From contig DDRS01000027.1 in assembly GCA_002343685.1 (NCBI GenBank), forward strand, positions 116,615 to 180,614: 64,000 nucleotides of DNA. Reading direction: 5' to 3'. The notes under the pieces were generated by a model. It worked only from the letters and a program-made list of their open reading frames with translations, was not told where the DNA came from and made no database searches. Both the position numbers and the translations under genes were made by a program. The DNA is from Thiobacillus denitrificans (lineage in GTDB: Bacteria; Pseudomonadota; Gammaproteobacteria; Burkholderiales; Thiobacillaceae). This document shows positions 34,501 through 43,893 of this stretch, piece by piece (the stretch's first letter is position 1; the number at the start of each line of letters is the position of its first letter).

Positions 34501-35088
34501 GAGCTCACCCAGGCACAGGAGCGTGCCGAATACCTCGCCGCGCAATGTGCCGACCTGCTGGAAGCCGTCACCACGCTGGAAGATGCGATCCGCCGCATCG
34601 ACCAGGAATCGCGCGCGCGGCTGAAGGAAACCTTCGACACCGTGAACCAGCACATGGGCGAACTGTTCCCGCAGCTGTTCGGCGGCGGCCAGGCACGGCT
34701 CATTCTCACCGGCGACGAACTGCTCGACGCCGGGGTACAGGTGTTCGCCCAGCCGCCCGGCAAGAAGAACGCCTCGATCCACCTGCTCTCCGGCGGCGAG
34801 AAAACGCTCACTGCGCTGTCGCTGGTGTTTGCCATGTTCAAGCTCAATCCGGCGCCGTTCTGTCTCCTGGACGAGGTCGACGCGCCGCTCGACGACGCCA
34901 ACACCGAACGCTACTGCAATCTGGTCAAGGCGATGTCCGACCACACCCAGTTCCTCTTCATCACCCACAACCGTGTCACCATGGAAATGGCGCAGCACCT
35001 GGCCGGCGTCACCATGCAGGAACAGGGCGTGTCACGCATCGTCGCGGTCGATGTGGACGAGGCGGTGGGAATGGTCGAGGCGGCCTAA
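31591..35088 (+). CDS. smc: Chromosome partition protein SMC
   Basis: A 1165-residue condensin ATPase. Walker A is GPNGCGKSN (31-39). Two long coiled-coil arms surround a hinge (about 500-660; GTWLHQRGLDSAPRLWEKLRV...). The C-terminal ATPase half has signature LSGGEK near 1066-1071 and Walker B CLLDEVDAPLDDAN near 1093. The start is TTG, giving MRLTHIKLAGFKSFVDP, the conserved N-terminus. Unlike many relatives it is followed by serS rather than zipA-ligA. Confidence 0.97.
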   Translation: MRLTHIKLAGFKSFVDPTVIPVPAQLTGVVGPNGCGKSNVIDAVRWVLGESSAKHLRGESMQDVIFNGSGTRKPASRASVELAFNNELGRAAGQWSQYAEISVKRVLDRSGDSTYYINNMRVRRRDVADLFLGTGVGARAYAIIEQGMITRLIEAKPEELRGYLEEAAGVSKYRERRKETESRLKDARDNLNRVEDIQRELKAQVEKLTAQAEVAQHYKQLQADLTFAQHRLWFARKHDAAQQRARIDKDLTEAQNKLEAETARLRHIESTLETARQTQFAGQDTLNTAQAAYYQAQSEVARIEQTMAHQNATRERLYRQVQDLGARVEAQQARRTATQDALHEVNTQQPGLEAVLMEAEAAARQATDSTLPEKEAALRVAQQGVGDAQRVVSQLDQSRQVDENSLGHTKRQLEQLDARQRRLAQEQAQLPRPDAAGLAQKQVELEELAQTLATAQAGLKDAETALPELDAARAQHMRDLEAARKALHQTEAELAALKKLQESLKADEKLGTWLHQRGLDSAPRLWEKLRVAPGWEAAVEAVLRERLQSVSADVTPEWFADAPPARLTVWAGQGAATASAPDLLASKIASDDAAAHAVLADWLTGVYWADDADTARARAASLAAGETLVTPQGHLFTRHSVTFHGPHTAVEGILARGRELERLTKDAVRLRDEVAQLEAAYAEAQQGYMERQRDIQALRAQTGQTQNRHHTAQMELLRLQQAVERVQSRAAQITQELEEVTRQQTGERATLETLEARLKDYRAQDEAAREALYAARQQRDQADRAVFDARELQRAAERRHQEAGFALTTCTNKIRELAETLARIEQEIADDDTRLTQAREELARLPADALDAELQAALAARTETEAALAAARDALEGLTAQLRGHDEARLACEQGLDPLRRAIEQLKLKDQEAMLMQSQFELQLREAAADEASLESGLADSPKPSQLQADINRLQNEIAALGAVNLAALDELTQAQERAEYLAAQCADLLEAVTTLEDAIRRIDQESRARLKETFDTVNQHMGELFPQLFGGGQARLILTGDELLDAGVQVFAQPPGKKNASIHLLSGGEKTLTALSLVFAMFKLNPAPFCLLDEVDAPLDDANTERYCNLVKAMSDHTQFLFITHNRVTMEMAQHLAGVTMQEQGVSRIVAVDVDEAVGMVEAA

Positions 35089-35159
35089 TTTCACGCACCT
35101 CTAGCCGATAGCCGCTGCGATCGGCGAAAATGGCGCTTTTGGCGCTTTCCCATACTTCC

Positions 35160-36443
35160 ATGCTTGATATCCAGTTGCTGCGCAAAGACGCAGTCCTCGT
35201 CGCCGAGCGCCTGGCTGCGCGCGGCTTTGCTTTCGACACGGCGCGCTTCGAAACGCTGGAAGCCGAACGCAAATCGATCCAGACCCGCACCCAGGAGGCG
35301 CAAAGCCGCCGCAACGCCCTGTCCAAGCAGATCGGCATGATGAAGGGCAAGGGCGAGGACACCACGGCGGTCATGGCCGAGGTGGCGGGCCTGGGCGACG
35401 AGCAGAAGCAGCTGGAAGCGCGCCTGTCCGAATTGCAGGCCGAGCTCAACGATTTCCTCATGGGCGTGCCGAACCTGCCGCACGAATCGGTCGCGGTCGG
35501 CAAGGACGAAACCGCCAACGTCGAGGTGAGCCGCTGGGGCACGCCAAGACAGTTCGATTTTCCGGCGCGCGATCACGTCGATCTCGGCGAAGGCCTCGGC
35601 CAGCTCGATTTCGAGGCGGCCGTGAAAATCACCGGCAGCCGCTTCACCGTGATGAAGGGACCGCTGGCGCGGCTGCACCGGGCACTCGCCCAGTTCATGC
35701 TCGACGTGCATACGTCGGAACATGGCTACACGGAAGTCTATGTGCCGTATCTGGTGAACGCTGATTCGATGCGCGGCACCGGGCAACTGCCGAAGTTCGA
35801 GGAAGACCTGTTCCATGTGCCCCGCACGGATTCAGACAAGCTCTACCTCATCCCCACCGCTGAAGTGCCGGTAACCAACCTGCTGCGCGACGAGATCGTA
35901 GCGGCCGAGGCCCTGCCGCTGAAGTTTGTCGCCCACACGCCGTGCTTCCGCTCGGAGGCGGGTTCCTACGGCCGCGATACCCGCGGCATGATCCGCCAGC
36001 ACCAGTTCGACAAGGTGGAGCTGGTGCAGATGGTGAAGCCGGAAGACTCCTATGCCGCGCTGGAAGCGCTGACGGCCAACGCCGAGGCGATCCTGCAGAA
36101 GCTCGGCCTGCCGTACCGCAAGATGGCACTGTGCAGCGGCGACATGGGCTTCTCGTCGGCCAAGACCTACGATCTGGAAGTGTGGCTGCCGGCGCAGAAC
36201 ACCTACCGCGAGATTTCCTCCTGCTCGAATTTCGAGACCTTCCAGGCGCGCCGTATGCAGGCGCGCTTCAAGACGGGCCAAGGCAAACCGGAACTGCTGC
36301 ATACGCTGAACGGGTCGGGGCTGGCGGTGGGACGCACGCTGGTGGCGATCCTGGAGAACTACCAGAACGCCGATGGCAGCGTGACCGTACCGGAGGCGCT
36401 GCGTCCGTGGATGGGCGGGCTGGAGCGGCTGACCGCCGCATGA
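35160..36443 (+). CDS. serS: Seryl-tRNA synthetase
   Basis: A 427-residue class II synthetase. The N-terminal long antiparallel coiled coil (about 25-105, tRNA-binding arm) is followed by the catalytic core with motif 2 FRSEAGSYGRDTRGMIRQHQ and motif 3 GSGLAVGRTLVAILEN. The ATG at 35160 gives MLDIQLLRKDAVLVAERL, the usual SerRS start. A tRNA-Ser gene lies 1.5 kb downstream, on the far side of mltF. Confidence 0.97.
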   Translation: MLDIQLLRKDAVLVAERLAARGFAFDTARFETLEAERKSIQTRTQEAQSRRNALSKQIGMMKGKGEDTTAVMAEVAGLGDEQKQLEARLSELQAELNDFLMGVPNLPHESVAVGKDETANVEVSRWGTPRQFDFPARDHVDLGEGLGQLDFEAAVKITGSRFTVMKGPLARLHRALAQFMLDVHTSEHGYTEVYVPYLVNADSMRGTGQLPKFEEDLFHVPRTDSDKLYLIPTAEVPVTNLLRDEIVAAEALPLKFVAHTPCFRSEAGSYGRDTRGMIRQHQFDKVELVQMVKPEDSYAALEALTANAEAILQKLGLPYRKMALCSGDMGFSSAKTYDLEVWLPAQNTYREISSCSNFETFQARRMQARFKTGQGKPELLHTLNGSGLAVGRTLVAILENYQNADGSVTVPEALRPWMGGLERLTAA

Positions 36444-36465
36444 AGGGGACGCTTGGCGTGGCAGG

Positions 36466-37878
36466 TCAGCCGGGCGTAGGCAGGCCGGCTTCGCTGTTTC
36501 CCAGATTGATCAGCGGGTTGTATTCGGGCTCCAGCCGCACCAGGATATCGTAGTAATTGCGGATGTTCTCGGCGAACAGCAGCGCCTCGGCACCGCGCGC
36601 ATAGCCGTATTTCATGACCTTGGCAAAGTCGCTGCGGCTCAGGTAGGGCAGGGCCGCTTTCACGTCCGCCCAGCTGTCCGGGCTGCCGCCGCGCGCCTGC
36701 GCGATGCGTCGTGCATCTTCCAGATGGCCCTGGCCCTGGTTGTAGGCGGCCAGTGCAAGCCAGGTTCGGTCGGGCTCGGGAATGCGGGCAGGCAGGGCGT
36801 CCTTCAACATGGCCAGGTAGCGGGCGCCGCCGAGGATGCTCTGGCGCGCGTTGAGTCGATCGCTGATCCGCATGCGGTCGGCCGTTTCGGCGGTCAGCAT
36901 CATCAAACCGCGCACGCCGGTCGGCGAAGTGGCAAACGGATCCCACTGCGATTCCTGATAGCCGATCGCGGCGAGCAGACGCCAGTCGATGCCGGTGAGC
37001 GTCTGGGCTTCCTGGAAATACCGGCGCAAATCCGGCAGGCGTTGCTGGCGGCGCTGCATGATGCCGAGGATGTCCGAGCTGTCCAGCCGCTTGACGTGAC
37101 CGAAGTAACGCTCGTAGATGCGTTTGATGGTGCCGTCCCGGCGTGCCTGTTCGATGAAGCGTGCCAGCGAATTACGCAGGATGAGCGAGCTGTGTTTCGG
37201 AAGCGCCCACACGATTTTCTGGGTGTCCGGCAGGTCGAAGGCCACGGCCAGTTCGGGATAGAAGGTACGCACGGGATCGAAATCCATGCCGTTGATGACC
37301 ACCGCGTCGTATTTGCCGGCCTGCAGTTGCGCCAGCAGCTCGTCCGGCCAGACATTATCCAGCGCGGACCAGGACAGCTTGGGATACTTGCGCTTCAGGC
37401 GCATCAATAAGGGCGTATGGCCTGAACCGATGATCAATGCCAGCTTCTTGCCGGACAGGGCAGCGATGTCGCGAGGCGCCCGCTCGCTGGCGCGATAGAC
37501 GATATGGACCGGCGTCTCGAATAGAACCGGGCCGGCAATCAGATGGCGATCCTTGACCACGGCTTGCGGCAAGGTCGCTGCCGCCAGATGGATCTGGCGA
37601 TTCTCAAGCAAGTCGAACAGGGCTTCGGGCCGGGGCTTCGCCGTCCATACTAGCGTCCAGTTCTGCGACTGGCCGTATGCCTGGATCAAATCGTGTTCGA
37701 AGCCGGCAGCCTCACCGTTGCGGGCGATATAGTAGGTCGCAGGGCTGTTGCGTACTCCCACCTGCAACTCGCCGCTGGTTTCGGGCGGTGGAATGGGACG
37801 ACTACAGGCGGCCAGTGCCAGTGTCAGCGCCAGTGCAGCCAATCTCCCGATCCATCCCATTGTTTTTATGATGGGCAT
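36466..37878 (-). CDS. mltF: Membrane-bound lytic murein transglycosylase F
   Basis: About 470 residues. An N-terminal lipoprotein signal (LAALALTLALAAC) is followed by a periplasmic solute-binding-like domain (GELQVGVRNSPATYY ... FGHV). A C-terminal SLT lysozyme-like domain follows, with catalytic glutamate in GYQESQWDPFATSPTGVRGLMMLT. It cleaves the glycan strand to 1,6-anhydromuropeptides. Start choice between ATG 37878 and ATG 37860 (MGWIGRL) is uncertain; both keep the signal peptide. Convergent with serS. Confidence 0.92.
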   Translation of the reverse strand: MPIIKTMGWIGRLAALALTLALAACSRPIPPPETSGELQVGVRNSPATYYIARNGEAAGFEHDLIQAYGQSQNWTLVWTAKPRPEALFDLLENRQIHLAAATLPQAVVKDRHLIAGPVLFETPVHIVYRASERAPRDIAALSGKKLALIIGSGHTPLLMRLKRKYPKLSWSALDNVWPDELLAQLQAGKYDAVVINGMDFDPVRTFYPELAVAFDLPDTQKIVWALPKHSSLILRNSLARFIEQARRDGTIKRIYERYFGHVKRLDSSDILGIMQRRQQRLPDLRRYFQEAQTLTGIDWRLLAAIGYQESQWDPFATSPTGVRGLMMLTAETADRMRISDRLNARQSILGGARYLAMLKDALPARIPEPDRTWLALAAYNQGQGHLEDARRIAQARGGSPDSWADVKAALPYLSRSDFAKVMKYGYARGAEALLFAENIRNYYDILVRLEPEYNPLINLGNSEAGLPTPG

Positions 37879-37932
37879 GAATACAGTCTGAACGAGAGCG
37901 AAATTTTCGTCCAGCAAACCGCCCGACTCGGT

Positions 37933-37938
37933 TACAAT
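37933..37938 (+). promoter_or_regulatory. Probable -10 box of tRNA-Ser
   Basis: TACAAT lies 10 bp before the first base of the mature tRNA, followed by a GC-rich discriminator (ACGCGCC), as expected for a stringently controlled tRNA promoter. A consensus -35 is not evident. Confidence 0.5.
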
Positions 37939-37948
37939 ACGCGCCGCC

Positions 37949-38038
<90 letters not shown>

Positions 38039-38283
38039 ATTACCGTCCAGTCGCTTTAGGCGCTTGAATTTACTGGAAGTCTTGTAAATGAACGGACAGC
38101 ATCAACGCGGCAGCTATACCGGCATATCGCCCGGGTTCGGCCAGCCGACGTAAAAACAACATTCCCGATATTGCCAAACGCGGAAACCTGTGTAGGTGAC
38201 GCACGCGAGAACTCGATGCCGATCCGAATACCCATGTCGCTGGTCCGCTCTCGACAGTTGAGTATGCCGGCAAGATGGGCGAG

Positions 38284-39822
38284 TCAGACCTCGCTCACGG
38301 CTGTCATGTGCGATACCCCGTTCTGGTCCACGCTGTCGATGCGTACGGTGTAGCCCCACAGGCGGGCGACGTGGCGCAGCATCTCCGGTGTCGACTCGCC
38401 CAGTGGGCGGCGGTCGTGCATGTAGTGGCGCAGACTGAGAGAGCGGTCGCCGAAAACGTCGACTTCGTAGACCTGGATGTTGGGCTCGCGATTGCCGAGA
38501 TTGTATTGCTCGGCGAGCTGCTGGCGAACGGCGCGGTAGCCGGCGTCGTCGTGGATTGCGGTGACCTCCAGCTTCTCCTCGGTGTCGTCGTCGACCATGG
38601 TAAACAGCTTGAAGTCACGGATCAGCTTGGGCGAGAGGTACTGCGCGATGAAGCTCTCGTCCTTGAAGTTGCGCATGGCGAAGTCCAGCGACTTCACCCA
38701 GTCGCTGCCGGCAAGCTCGGGAAACCAGCGGCGATCCTCCTCGGTGGGATGCTCGCAGATGCGGCGCAAATCGGTGAACATGGCGAAGCCCAGCGCATAG
38801 GGATTGATGCCGTTGTAGTGGCGGCTGTTGTAGGGCGGCTGGTAGACCACGTTGGTGTGCGACTGGAGGAACTCCATCATGAAGCCGTCGGTGAGCTTGC
38901 CTTCCTCGTACAGGTGGTTCAGCAGGGTGTAGTGCCAGAAGGTGGCCCAGCCCTCGTTCATGACCTGGGTCTGGCGCTGCGGGTAGAAGTACTGCGCGAT
39001 CTTCCTGACGATGCGGACGATCTCGCGCTGCCAGGGCTCCAGCCGCGGTGCGTTCTTCTCGATGAAATACAGCAGGTTCTCCTGCGGTTCGCTGGGGAAG
39101 CGGGCCGCGAGTTTTTCCTGCCCGGCCACCTGCCTGGTCGGCAGGGTGCGCCACAGGTCGTTGACCTGGGATTGCAGGTAGGCCTCGCGCTCGGTCTGGC
39201 GCAGCTGCTCCTTGGCCATCGAGAGTCGGGTCGGGCGCTTGTAGCGGTCGACGCCGAGGTTCATCAGGGCATGGCAGGAATCGAGCAGTTCCTCGACGGC
39301 TTCTTCGCCGTGCCGCTGCTCGCAGTCGGCGATGTAGTTTCGTGCAAACACCAGATAGTCGAGGATGCCTTCGGCATCGGTCCAGGTGCGGAACAGGTAG
39401 TTGCCCTTGAAGAAAGAGTTGTGGCCGTAGGCGGCATGGGCGATCACCAGCGCCTGCATGGTCATGGTGTTCTCTTCCATGAGGTAGGCGATGCAGGGGC
39501 TGGAGTTGATGACGATCTCGTAGGCCAGCCCCATCTGTCCGCGCTTGTAGCCTTTCTGGGTGGCAAGGAACTGCTTGCCGTAGGACCAGTGGTGATAGCC
39601 CACCGGCATGCCGACCGAGGAGTAGGCGTCGATCATCTGCTCGGAGGTGATGATCTCGATCTGGCTGGGGTAGGTGTCGAGGCCATAGTGCGCGGCCACC
39701 CGCGCGATCTCTCTGTCGTAGCAGTCGAGTAGCTCGAAGCTCCACTCGGAGCCTTCGGACAGGGGCTGGCGCGAAGTGGCAGGCGGGGTCGGCGCGATCT
39801 CGGATTCCATTTCGGGTTCCAT
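38284..39822 (-). CDS. SpoVR-family protein (YcgB)
   Basis: A 512-residue SpoVR-like protein. Characteristic stretches are GMPVGYHHWSYGKQF, INSSPCIAYLMEENTM, VMNEGWATFWHYTLLNHLYEEG and YNGINPYALGFAMFTDLRRI. The HW, H and E residues suggest a metal-dependent catalytic core of unknown reaction. In proteobacteria it is the third member of the prkA-yeaH-ycgB (sigma-S/nitrogen stress) operon, as found here, following yeaH on the same strand with its start next to the yeaH stop. The stop lies 245 bp from tRNA-Ser. Confidence 0.93.
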   Translation of the reverse strand: MEPEMESEIAPTPPATSRQPLSEGSEWSFELLDCYDREIARVAAHYGLDTYPSQIEIITSEQMIDAYSSVGMPVGYHHWSYGKQFLATQKGYKRGQMGLAYEIVINSSPCIAYLMEENTMTMQALVIAHAAYGHNSFFKGNYLFRTWTDAEGILDYLVFARNYIADCEQRHGEEAVEELLDSCHALMNLGVDRYKRPTRLSMAKEQLRQTEREAYLQSQVNDLWRTLPTRQVAGQEKLAARFPSEPQENLLYFIEKNAPRLEPWQREIVRIVRKIAQYFYPQRQTQVMNEGWATFWHYTLLNHLYEEGKLTDGFMMEFLQSHTNVVYQPPYNSRHYNGINPYALGFAMFTDLRRICEHPTEEDRRWFPELAGSDWVKSLDFAMRNFKDESFIAQYLSPKLIRDFKLFTMVDDDTEEKLEVTAIHDDAGYRAVRQQLAEQYNLGNREPNIQVYEVDVFGDRSLSLRHYMHDRRPLGESTPEMLRHVARLWGYTVRIDSVDQNGVSHMTAVSEV

Positions 39823-39823
39823 C

Positions 39824-41080
39824 TCAGGCCACCTTCTTCCTGAACAGTTCGCGGAATACCGGATAGATATCTTCCAGCGTGAGAATGCGCTGCATGGCGA
39901 AGCGCGGGCTCGCCGCCTTCACCCGCTCGTACTCGTGCCACAGGCTTTGCGGCTCCTCGGCCTCGATCTCCACGTAGGCGAAGTACTGCGTCAGCGGCAG
40001 GATGCTATGCAGCAGCTCGCGGCAGCGCGGCGAGTCATCCTCCCAGTTGTCGCCGTCAGATGCCTGAGCAGCGTAGATGTTCCAGTTGGCGCTCGGATAG
40101 CGCTCAAGGATGATGTCGCGCATCAGTTCGAGGGCGCTCGATACCACGGTGCCGCCGCTTTCGCGCGAACTGAAGAAATCCTCCTCGCCGACTTCCTTGG
40201 CCACGGTGTGGTGGCGGATGAACACCACGTCGATGCGCTCGTAACTCTTGGTGAGAAAGAGATAGAGCAGCATGAAGAAGCGCTTGGCGATGTTCTTGCG
40301 GTCCTCGTCCATCGAGCCCGACACGTCCATCAGGCAGAACATCACGGCCTGGCTGCTGGGGGTTGGCTGATCGACCCGGTTGGCGTAACGCAGGTCCCAA
40401 GTGTCGATGAAAGGGACGGCGGCAAGCCGGGCCTTGAAGGACGCGATTTCCTCGCGCAGTTCGTCGGCCTCCGCGCTTGCACCCAGCCCGTTCGCTTCCA
40501 GTTCGGCAAGCTTTTCCTCGGCCTCCCGCAGCGCGTCGCGCGGACCGGCCGCCATGGCGAGCCGGCGCCCGATGGCCTGCTTCATCGAGCGCACCACGTG
40601 CAGGTTGGACGGGTTGCCCTGGCTGACGAAGCCGGCACGGGCCTTCTTCACTTCGGGGACGGCGGCAAGCTGTTTCTTCACCAGGTCCGGCAGCGCCAGA
40701 TCCTGGAAGAAGTAATCCATGAACTCTTCCTTGGACAGCTCGAACACGAAGTCGTCCATGCTCTCGTCGGCCGGGCCTCCGCCGCTGCCGGTTCCCCCTC
40801 CGCCCTCGGGACGATCCACCCGGTCGCCGGTGACGAAGTCGCGGTTGCCCGGCAGCACGATGTTGCGGCGGCCGCCGGGACCATGATGGAAGATGGGCTC
40901 GGACAGATCCTTGGAGGGGATAGAGATCTTCTCGCCGCGTTCCAGATCCGTCACCTTGCGTCCGGATACGACTTCCGACGCAGCCTTGCGGATCTGCGCC
41001 TTGAAGCGGCGCAGGAAACGCTGCCGGTTGACGGCGCTGCGGTTCTTGCCGGAGAGACGACGGTCTACGAGCCGGTTCAT
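39824..41080 (-). CDS. yeaH: YeaH/YhbH-family (DUF444) protein
   Basis: A 418-residue DUF444 protein. The N-terminal part is Arg/Lys-rich (NRLVDRRLSGKNRSAVNRQRFLRRF) and the C-terminal part has a von Willebrand A-like MIDAS motif FCLMDVSGSMDEDRK. It stands between prkA and spoVR, the standard order. The stop is 1 bp from the spoVR start and the start is 10 bp from the prkA stop. Thought to work with the PrkA kinase in stress adaptation; mechanism unknown. Confidence 0.94.
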   Translation of the reverse strand: MNRLVDRRLSGKNRSAVNRQRFLRRFKAQIRKAASEVVSGRKVTDLERGEKISIPSKDLSEPIFHHGPGGRRNIVLPGNRDFVTGDRVDRPEGGGGTGSGGGPADESMDDFVFELSKEEFMDYFFQDLALPDLVKKQLAAVPEVKKARAGFVSQGNPSNLHVVRSMKQAIGRRLAMAAGPRDALREAEEKLAELEANGLGASAEADELREEIASFKARLAAVPFIDTWDLRYANRVDQPTPSSQAVMFCLMDVSGSMDEDRKNIAKRFFMLLYLFLTKSYERIDVVFIRHHTVAKEVGEEDFFSSRESGGTVVSSALELMRDIILERYPSANWNIYAAQASDGDNWEDDSPRCRELLHSILPLTQYFAYVEIEAEEPQSLWHEYERVKAASPRFAMQRILTLEDIYPVFRELFRKKVA

Positions 41081-41090
41081 GGCCTACCTT

Positions 41091-43010
41091 TCAGGACGCC
41101 TTTCTTGCGCGCAGATACCACTCGGCCAGCAAACGCACCTGCTTGTCGGTGTAGCCCTTGTCGACCATGCGCTGGACGAAGTCCTGGTGCTTCTTCTGCT
41201 CTTCGCTGGACGCTTTGGCGTTGAACGAGATCACCGGCAGCAGGTCTTCGGTGCTGGAGAACATGCGTTTCTCGATCACCGCGCGCAGTTTCTCGTAGCT
41301 GGTCCAGGCCGGGTTCTTGCCATGATTCTGGGCGCGGGCACGCAGCACGAAGTTGACCACCTCATGGCGGAAATCCTTCGGATTGGCGATGCCGGCCGGC
41401 TTCTCGATCTTCTCCAGTTCGGTATTGAGCTGCGCACGGTCGAGGATCTCGCCGGTGTCCGGGTCGCGGAATTCCTGGTCCTGGATCCACATGTCCGCGT
41501 AGGTCACGTAGCGGTCGAAGATGTTCTGTCCATATTCCGAGTAGGACTCGAGGTAGGCGGTCTGCAACTCCTTCTCGATGTATTCGGCGTAATGCGGTGA
41601 CAGGTACTCCTTCAGGTAGGCGATGTAGCGCTGCTCCACCTCGGGCGGCAGCTGTTCCTGCTCGATCTGCTGTTCCAGCACGTAGAGCAGATGCACCGGG
41701 TTGGCGGCGATTTCGCTGTGGTCGAAGTTGAACACGCGCGACAGGATCTTGAAAGCGAAACGGGTCGAGATGCCGGTCATGCCTTCGTCGACGCCGGCGA
41801 AGTCGCGGTATTCCTGATAGCTCTTGGCCTTGGGATCGGTGTCCTTGAGGTTCTCGCCGTCGTAGACGCGCATCTTGGAATAGATGCTGGAGTTTTCCGG
41901 CTCCTTCAGACGGGTCAGGACCGAGAATTGCGCCAGCATTTCCAGCGTGCCGGGTGCGCAGGGCGATTCCGACAGCGAGCTGTGCTGCAGCAGCTTCTCG
42001 TAGATCTTCACTTCCTCGGAGACGCGGAGACAGTAGGGCACCTTGACGATGTAGATACGGTCGAGGAAGGCCTCGTTGTTCTTGTTGTTGCGGAAGGTGG
42101 TCCATTCCGACTCGTTGCTGTGTGCCAGCACCACGCCGTCGAAGGGAATCGCGCCGAAGCCTTCGGTGCCTTTGTAGTTGCCTTCCTGCGTGGCGGTCAG
42201 GAGCGGGTGCAGCACCTTGATCGGCGCCTTGAACATCTCGACGAATTCCATCAGACCCTGGTTGGACAGGGAAAGCCCGCCCGAATAGCTGTAGGCGTCG
42301 GGGTCGTCCTGCGAGTATTTCTCCAGCTTGCGGATATCCACCTTGCCGACCAGCGAGGAGATGTCCTGGTTGTTCTCGTCGCCCGGTTCGGTCTTGGAAA
42401 TGCCGACCTGGCCCAGCACCGAAGGCCAGCGCTTGACCACGCGGAACTTGGTGATGTCGCCGTTGTACTCGTGCAGCCGCTTCACCGCCCAGGGCGACAA
42501 GACCTTGCCGAGATAGCGGAGCGCAATGCCATATTCCTGCAACAGAATATCACCGTCCTCGTCGGCCGAGAACAGCGACAGCGGCGAGTCGTTCACCGGC
42601 GAGCCCTTGATGGCGTAGAACGGGGCTTTCTCCATCAGGTGCTTGAGCTTCTCCGCCAACGAGGATTTTCCGCCACCCACCGGGCCCAGCAGATAGAGAA
42701 TCTGCTTCTTCTCTTCCAGGCCTTGGGCCGCATGTCGGAAATAGGACACGATCTGCTCGATCGTGTCTTCCATGCCATAAAAATCCTTGAAAGCCGGGTA
42801 GACCTTGATGACCTTGTTGGAGAACAGGCGGGACAATCGGGGATCCTTCCGGGTATCCACCAGTTCCGGCTCGCCGATCGCCGCTAGCATGCGTTCGGCG
42901 GAACTCGCGTAAGCCATCCGGTCCTGCTTGCAGATATCCAGGAATTCCTCGAGGGTGAATTCCTCTTCTTCTCTGCGGTAGCGTTCGATGTACTGGTTGA
43001 ACAAGCTCAT
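41091..43010 (-). CDS. prkA: PrkA serine protein kinase / AAA ATPase (YeaG)
   Basis: A 639-residue protein. An N-terminal AAA domain with Walker A LLGPVGGGKSSL (about 108-119) is followed by a C-terminal PrkA kinase-like domain (DLLPVISFNAKASSEEQKKHQDF and the region before it). The E. coli homologue YeaG is a Ser/Thr kinase important during sustained nitrogen starvation. It is the first gene of the three-gene operon; its ATG is preceded by AGGAGGACTCC. Confidence 0.95.
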   Translation of the reverse strand: MSLFNQYIERYRREEEEFTLEEFLDICKQDRMAYASSAERMLAAIGEPELVDTRKDPRLSRLFSNKVIKVYPAFKDFYGMEDTIEQIVSYFRHAAQGLEEKKQILYLLGPVGGGKSSLAEKLKHLMEKAPFYAIKGSPVNDSPLSLFSADEDGDILLQEYGIALRYLGKVLSPWAVKRLHEYNGDITKFRVVKRWPSVLGQVGISKTEPGDENNQDISSLVGKVDIRKLEKYSQDDPDAYSYSGGLSLSNQGLMEFVEMFKAPIKVLHPLLTATQEGNYKGTEGFGAIPFDGVVLAHSNESEWTTFRNNKNNEAFLDRIYIVKVPYCLRVSEEVKIYEKLLQHSSLSESPCAPGTLEMLAQFSVLTRLKEPENSSIYSKMRVYDGENLKDTDPKAKSYQEYRDFAGVDEGMTGISTRFAFKILSRVFNFDHSEIAANPVHLLYVLEQQIEQEQLPPEVEQRYIAYLKEYLSPHYAEYIEKELQTAYLESYSEYGQNIFDRYVTYADMWIQDQEFRDPDTGEILDRAQLNTELEKIEKPAGIANPKDFRHEVVNFVLRARAQNHGKNPAWTSYEKLRAVIEKRMFSSTEDLLPVISFNAKASSEEQKKHQDFVQRMVDKGYTDKQVRLLAEWYLRARKAS

Positions 43011-43049
43011 GGAGTCCTCCTGTCCGGTGAATCGATGTTAGGCCTGATC

Positions 43050-43316
43050 CTACTGTCGCAATGATCGTGCCATGTCCTTTTTAGCGGCCAAAAGTTCGAC
43101 CGGGTTGAGCACAAATAGTGCGATGGGAGAAATGCAGGCCGACCAAAACCAGTGCATCGCCCGGCGGCCGCACAGGCATGGGGCGTATTTCTGCCATTCG
43201 CACCAGCAGGGCGCGCAATCGAGCAGAAAATTGCATCTCCCGTCCTTACTACGGAGAGTAGACCAGGGTGGGTTCGGTTCCAGTAGAGATCGGTTGATCT
43301 CGGCGTGAGCCGTCAT
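43050..43316 (-). CDS. Possible small Cys-rich membrane protein (low confidence)
   Basis: An 88-codon frame in the 458-bp gap upstream of prkA. It contains a cysteine/tryptophan cluster (CAPCWCEWQKYAPCLC) and one hydrophobic stretch (WFWSACISPIALFVLNPVELLAA). There is no ribosome-binding site or recognised relative, and it may be a chance frame. The rest of the gap (43317-43468) shows nothing else. Confidence 0.3.
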   Translation of the reverse strand: MTAHAEINRSLLEPNPPWSTLRSKDGRCNFLLDCAPCWCEWQKYAPCLCGRRAMHWFWSACISPIALFVLNPVELLAAKKDMARSLRQ

Positions 43317-43468
43317 GATTTACTGCGTGGATGAGCGGAAAAATACCCTGCCTCCGCATGCTTGTTGAGGATGCAGCTTACCCGCGGGCCACGGCACTTC
43401 GACGCGAATGCCGGTACAGGTGTGGCGCCAATATTGGCGCCAGTCAGGAATCGAACCAGATGAACGGG

Positions 43469-43696
43469 TTATTTGGATTTTGTTTTTTTCCTGATTTCCT
43501 GCATCCGTTCCCGCCACTCGCTCAAGGCCTCGTCCTCTATCTCCAGCTGTATCGCCACGACTTCCAGCGCGCTCAGTTTTTTGTCTTCCAGCCTGCGCGT
43601 CAGTTTCTCGCGCATTCTGGACAGCAGCCGTTCGGTTTCTTCCTTGGACAGGTGTCTGGCTTTTTCAAGATAGGCTTCGGAAGGTGTCTTTCTCAT
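43469..43696 (-). CDS. Small charged coiled-coil protein, 75 aa
   Basis: A very charged, helical protein (KARHLSKEETERLLSRMREKLTRRLEDKKLSALEVVAIQLEIEDEALSEWRERM), predicted to be one or two long amphipathic helices. Not recognised by name. The regular heptad-like pattern and sensible composition argue that it is expressed. It is divergent from the PPK2 gene. Confidence 0.65.
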   Translation of the reverse strand: MRKTPSEAYLEKARHLSKEETERLLSRMREKLTRRLEDKKLSALEVVAIQLEIEDEALSEWRERMQEIRKKTKSK

Positions 43697-43893
43697 CGCA
43701 ATTTATCCTTTTTGTATATTGGAAACCGCTGGTTTTAATGCTACTCGTTTATACAAGCCGCTCGCTACCTCGGCGGGGATAATAGGGAGTGGTGGTAAAG
43801 GCTGACCCCAAACCCAGCGCTCGACATCGCCAGTCCAGGATCGAAGCAGGCAGGCGAGCGGCCCGAGAACGAATGACGACCGAAAGGACGGAG

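Noticed and set aside
33241..34998. 585-codon minus-strand frame inside smc
   Set aside because: Antisense of a certain SMC coiled-coil gene; composition is a mirror of its codons.
43320..43517. 65-codon minus-strand frame near the coiled-coil gene
   Set aside because: No motif, no ribosome site, overlaps the end of a better-supported gene.
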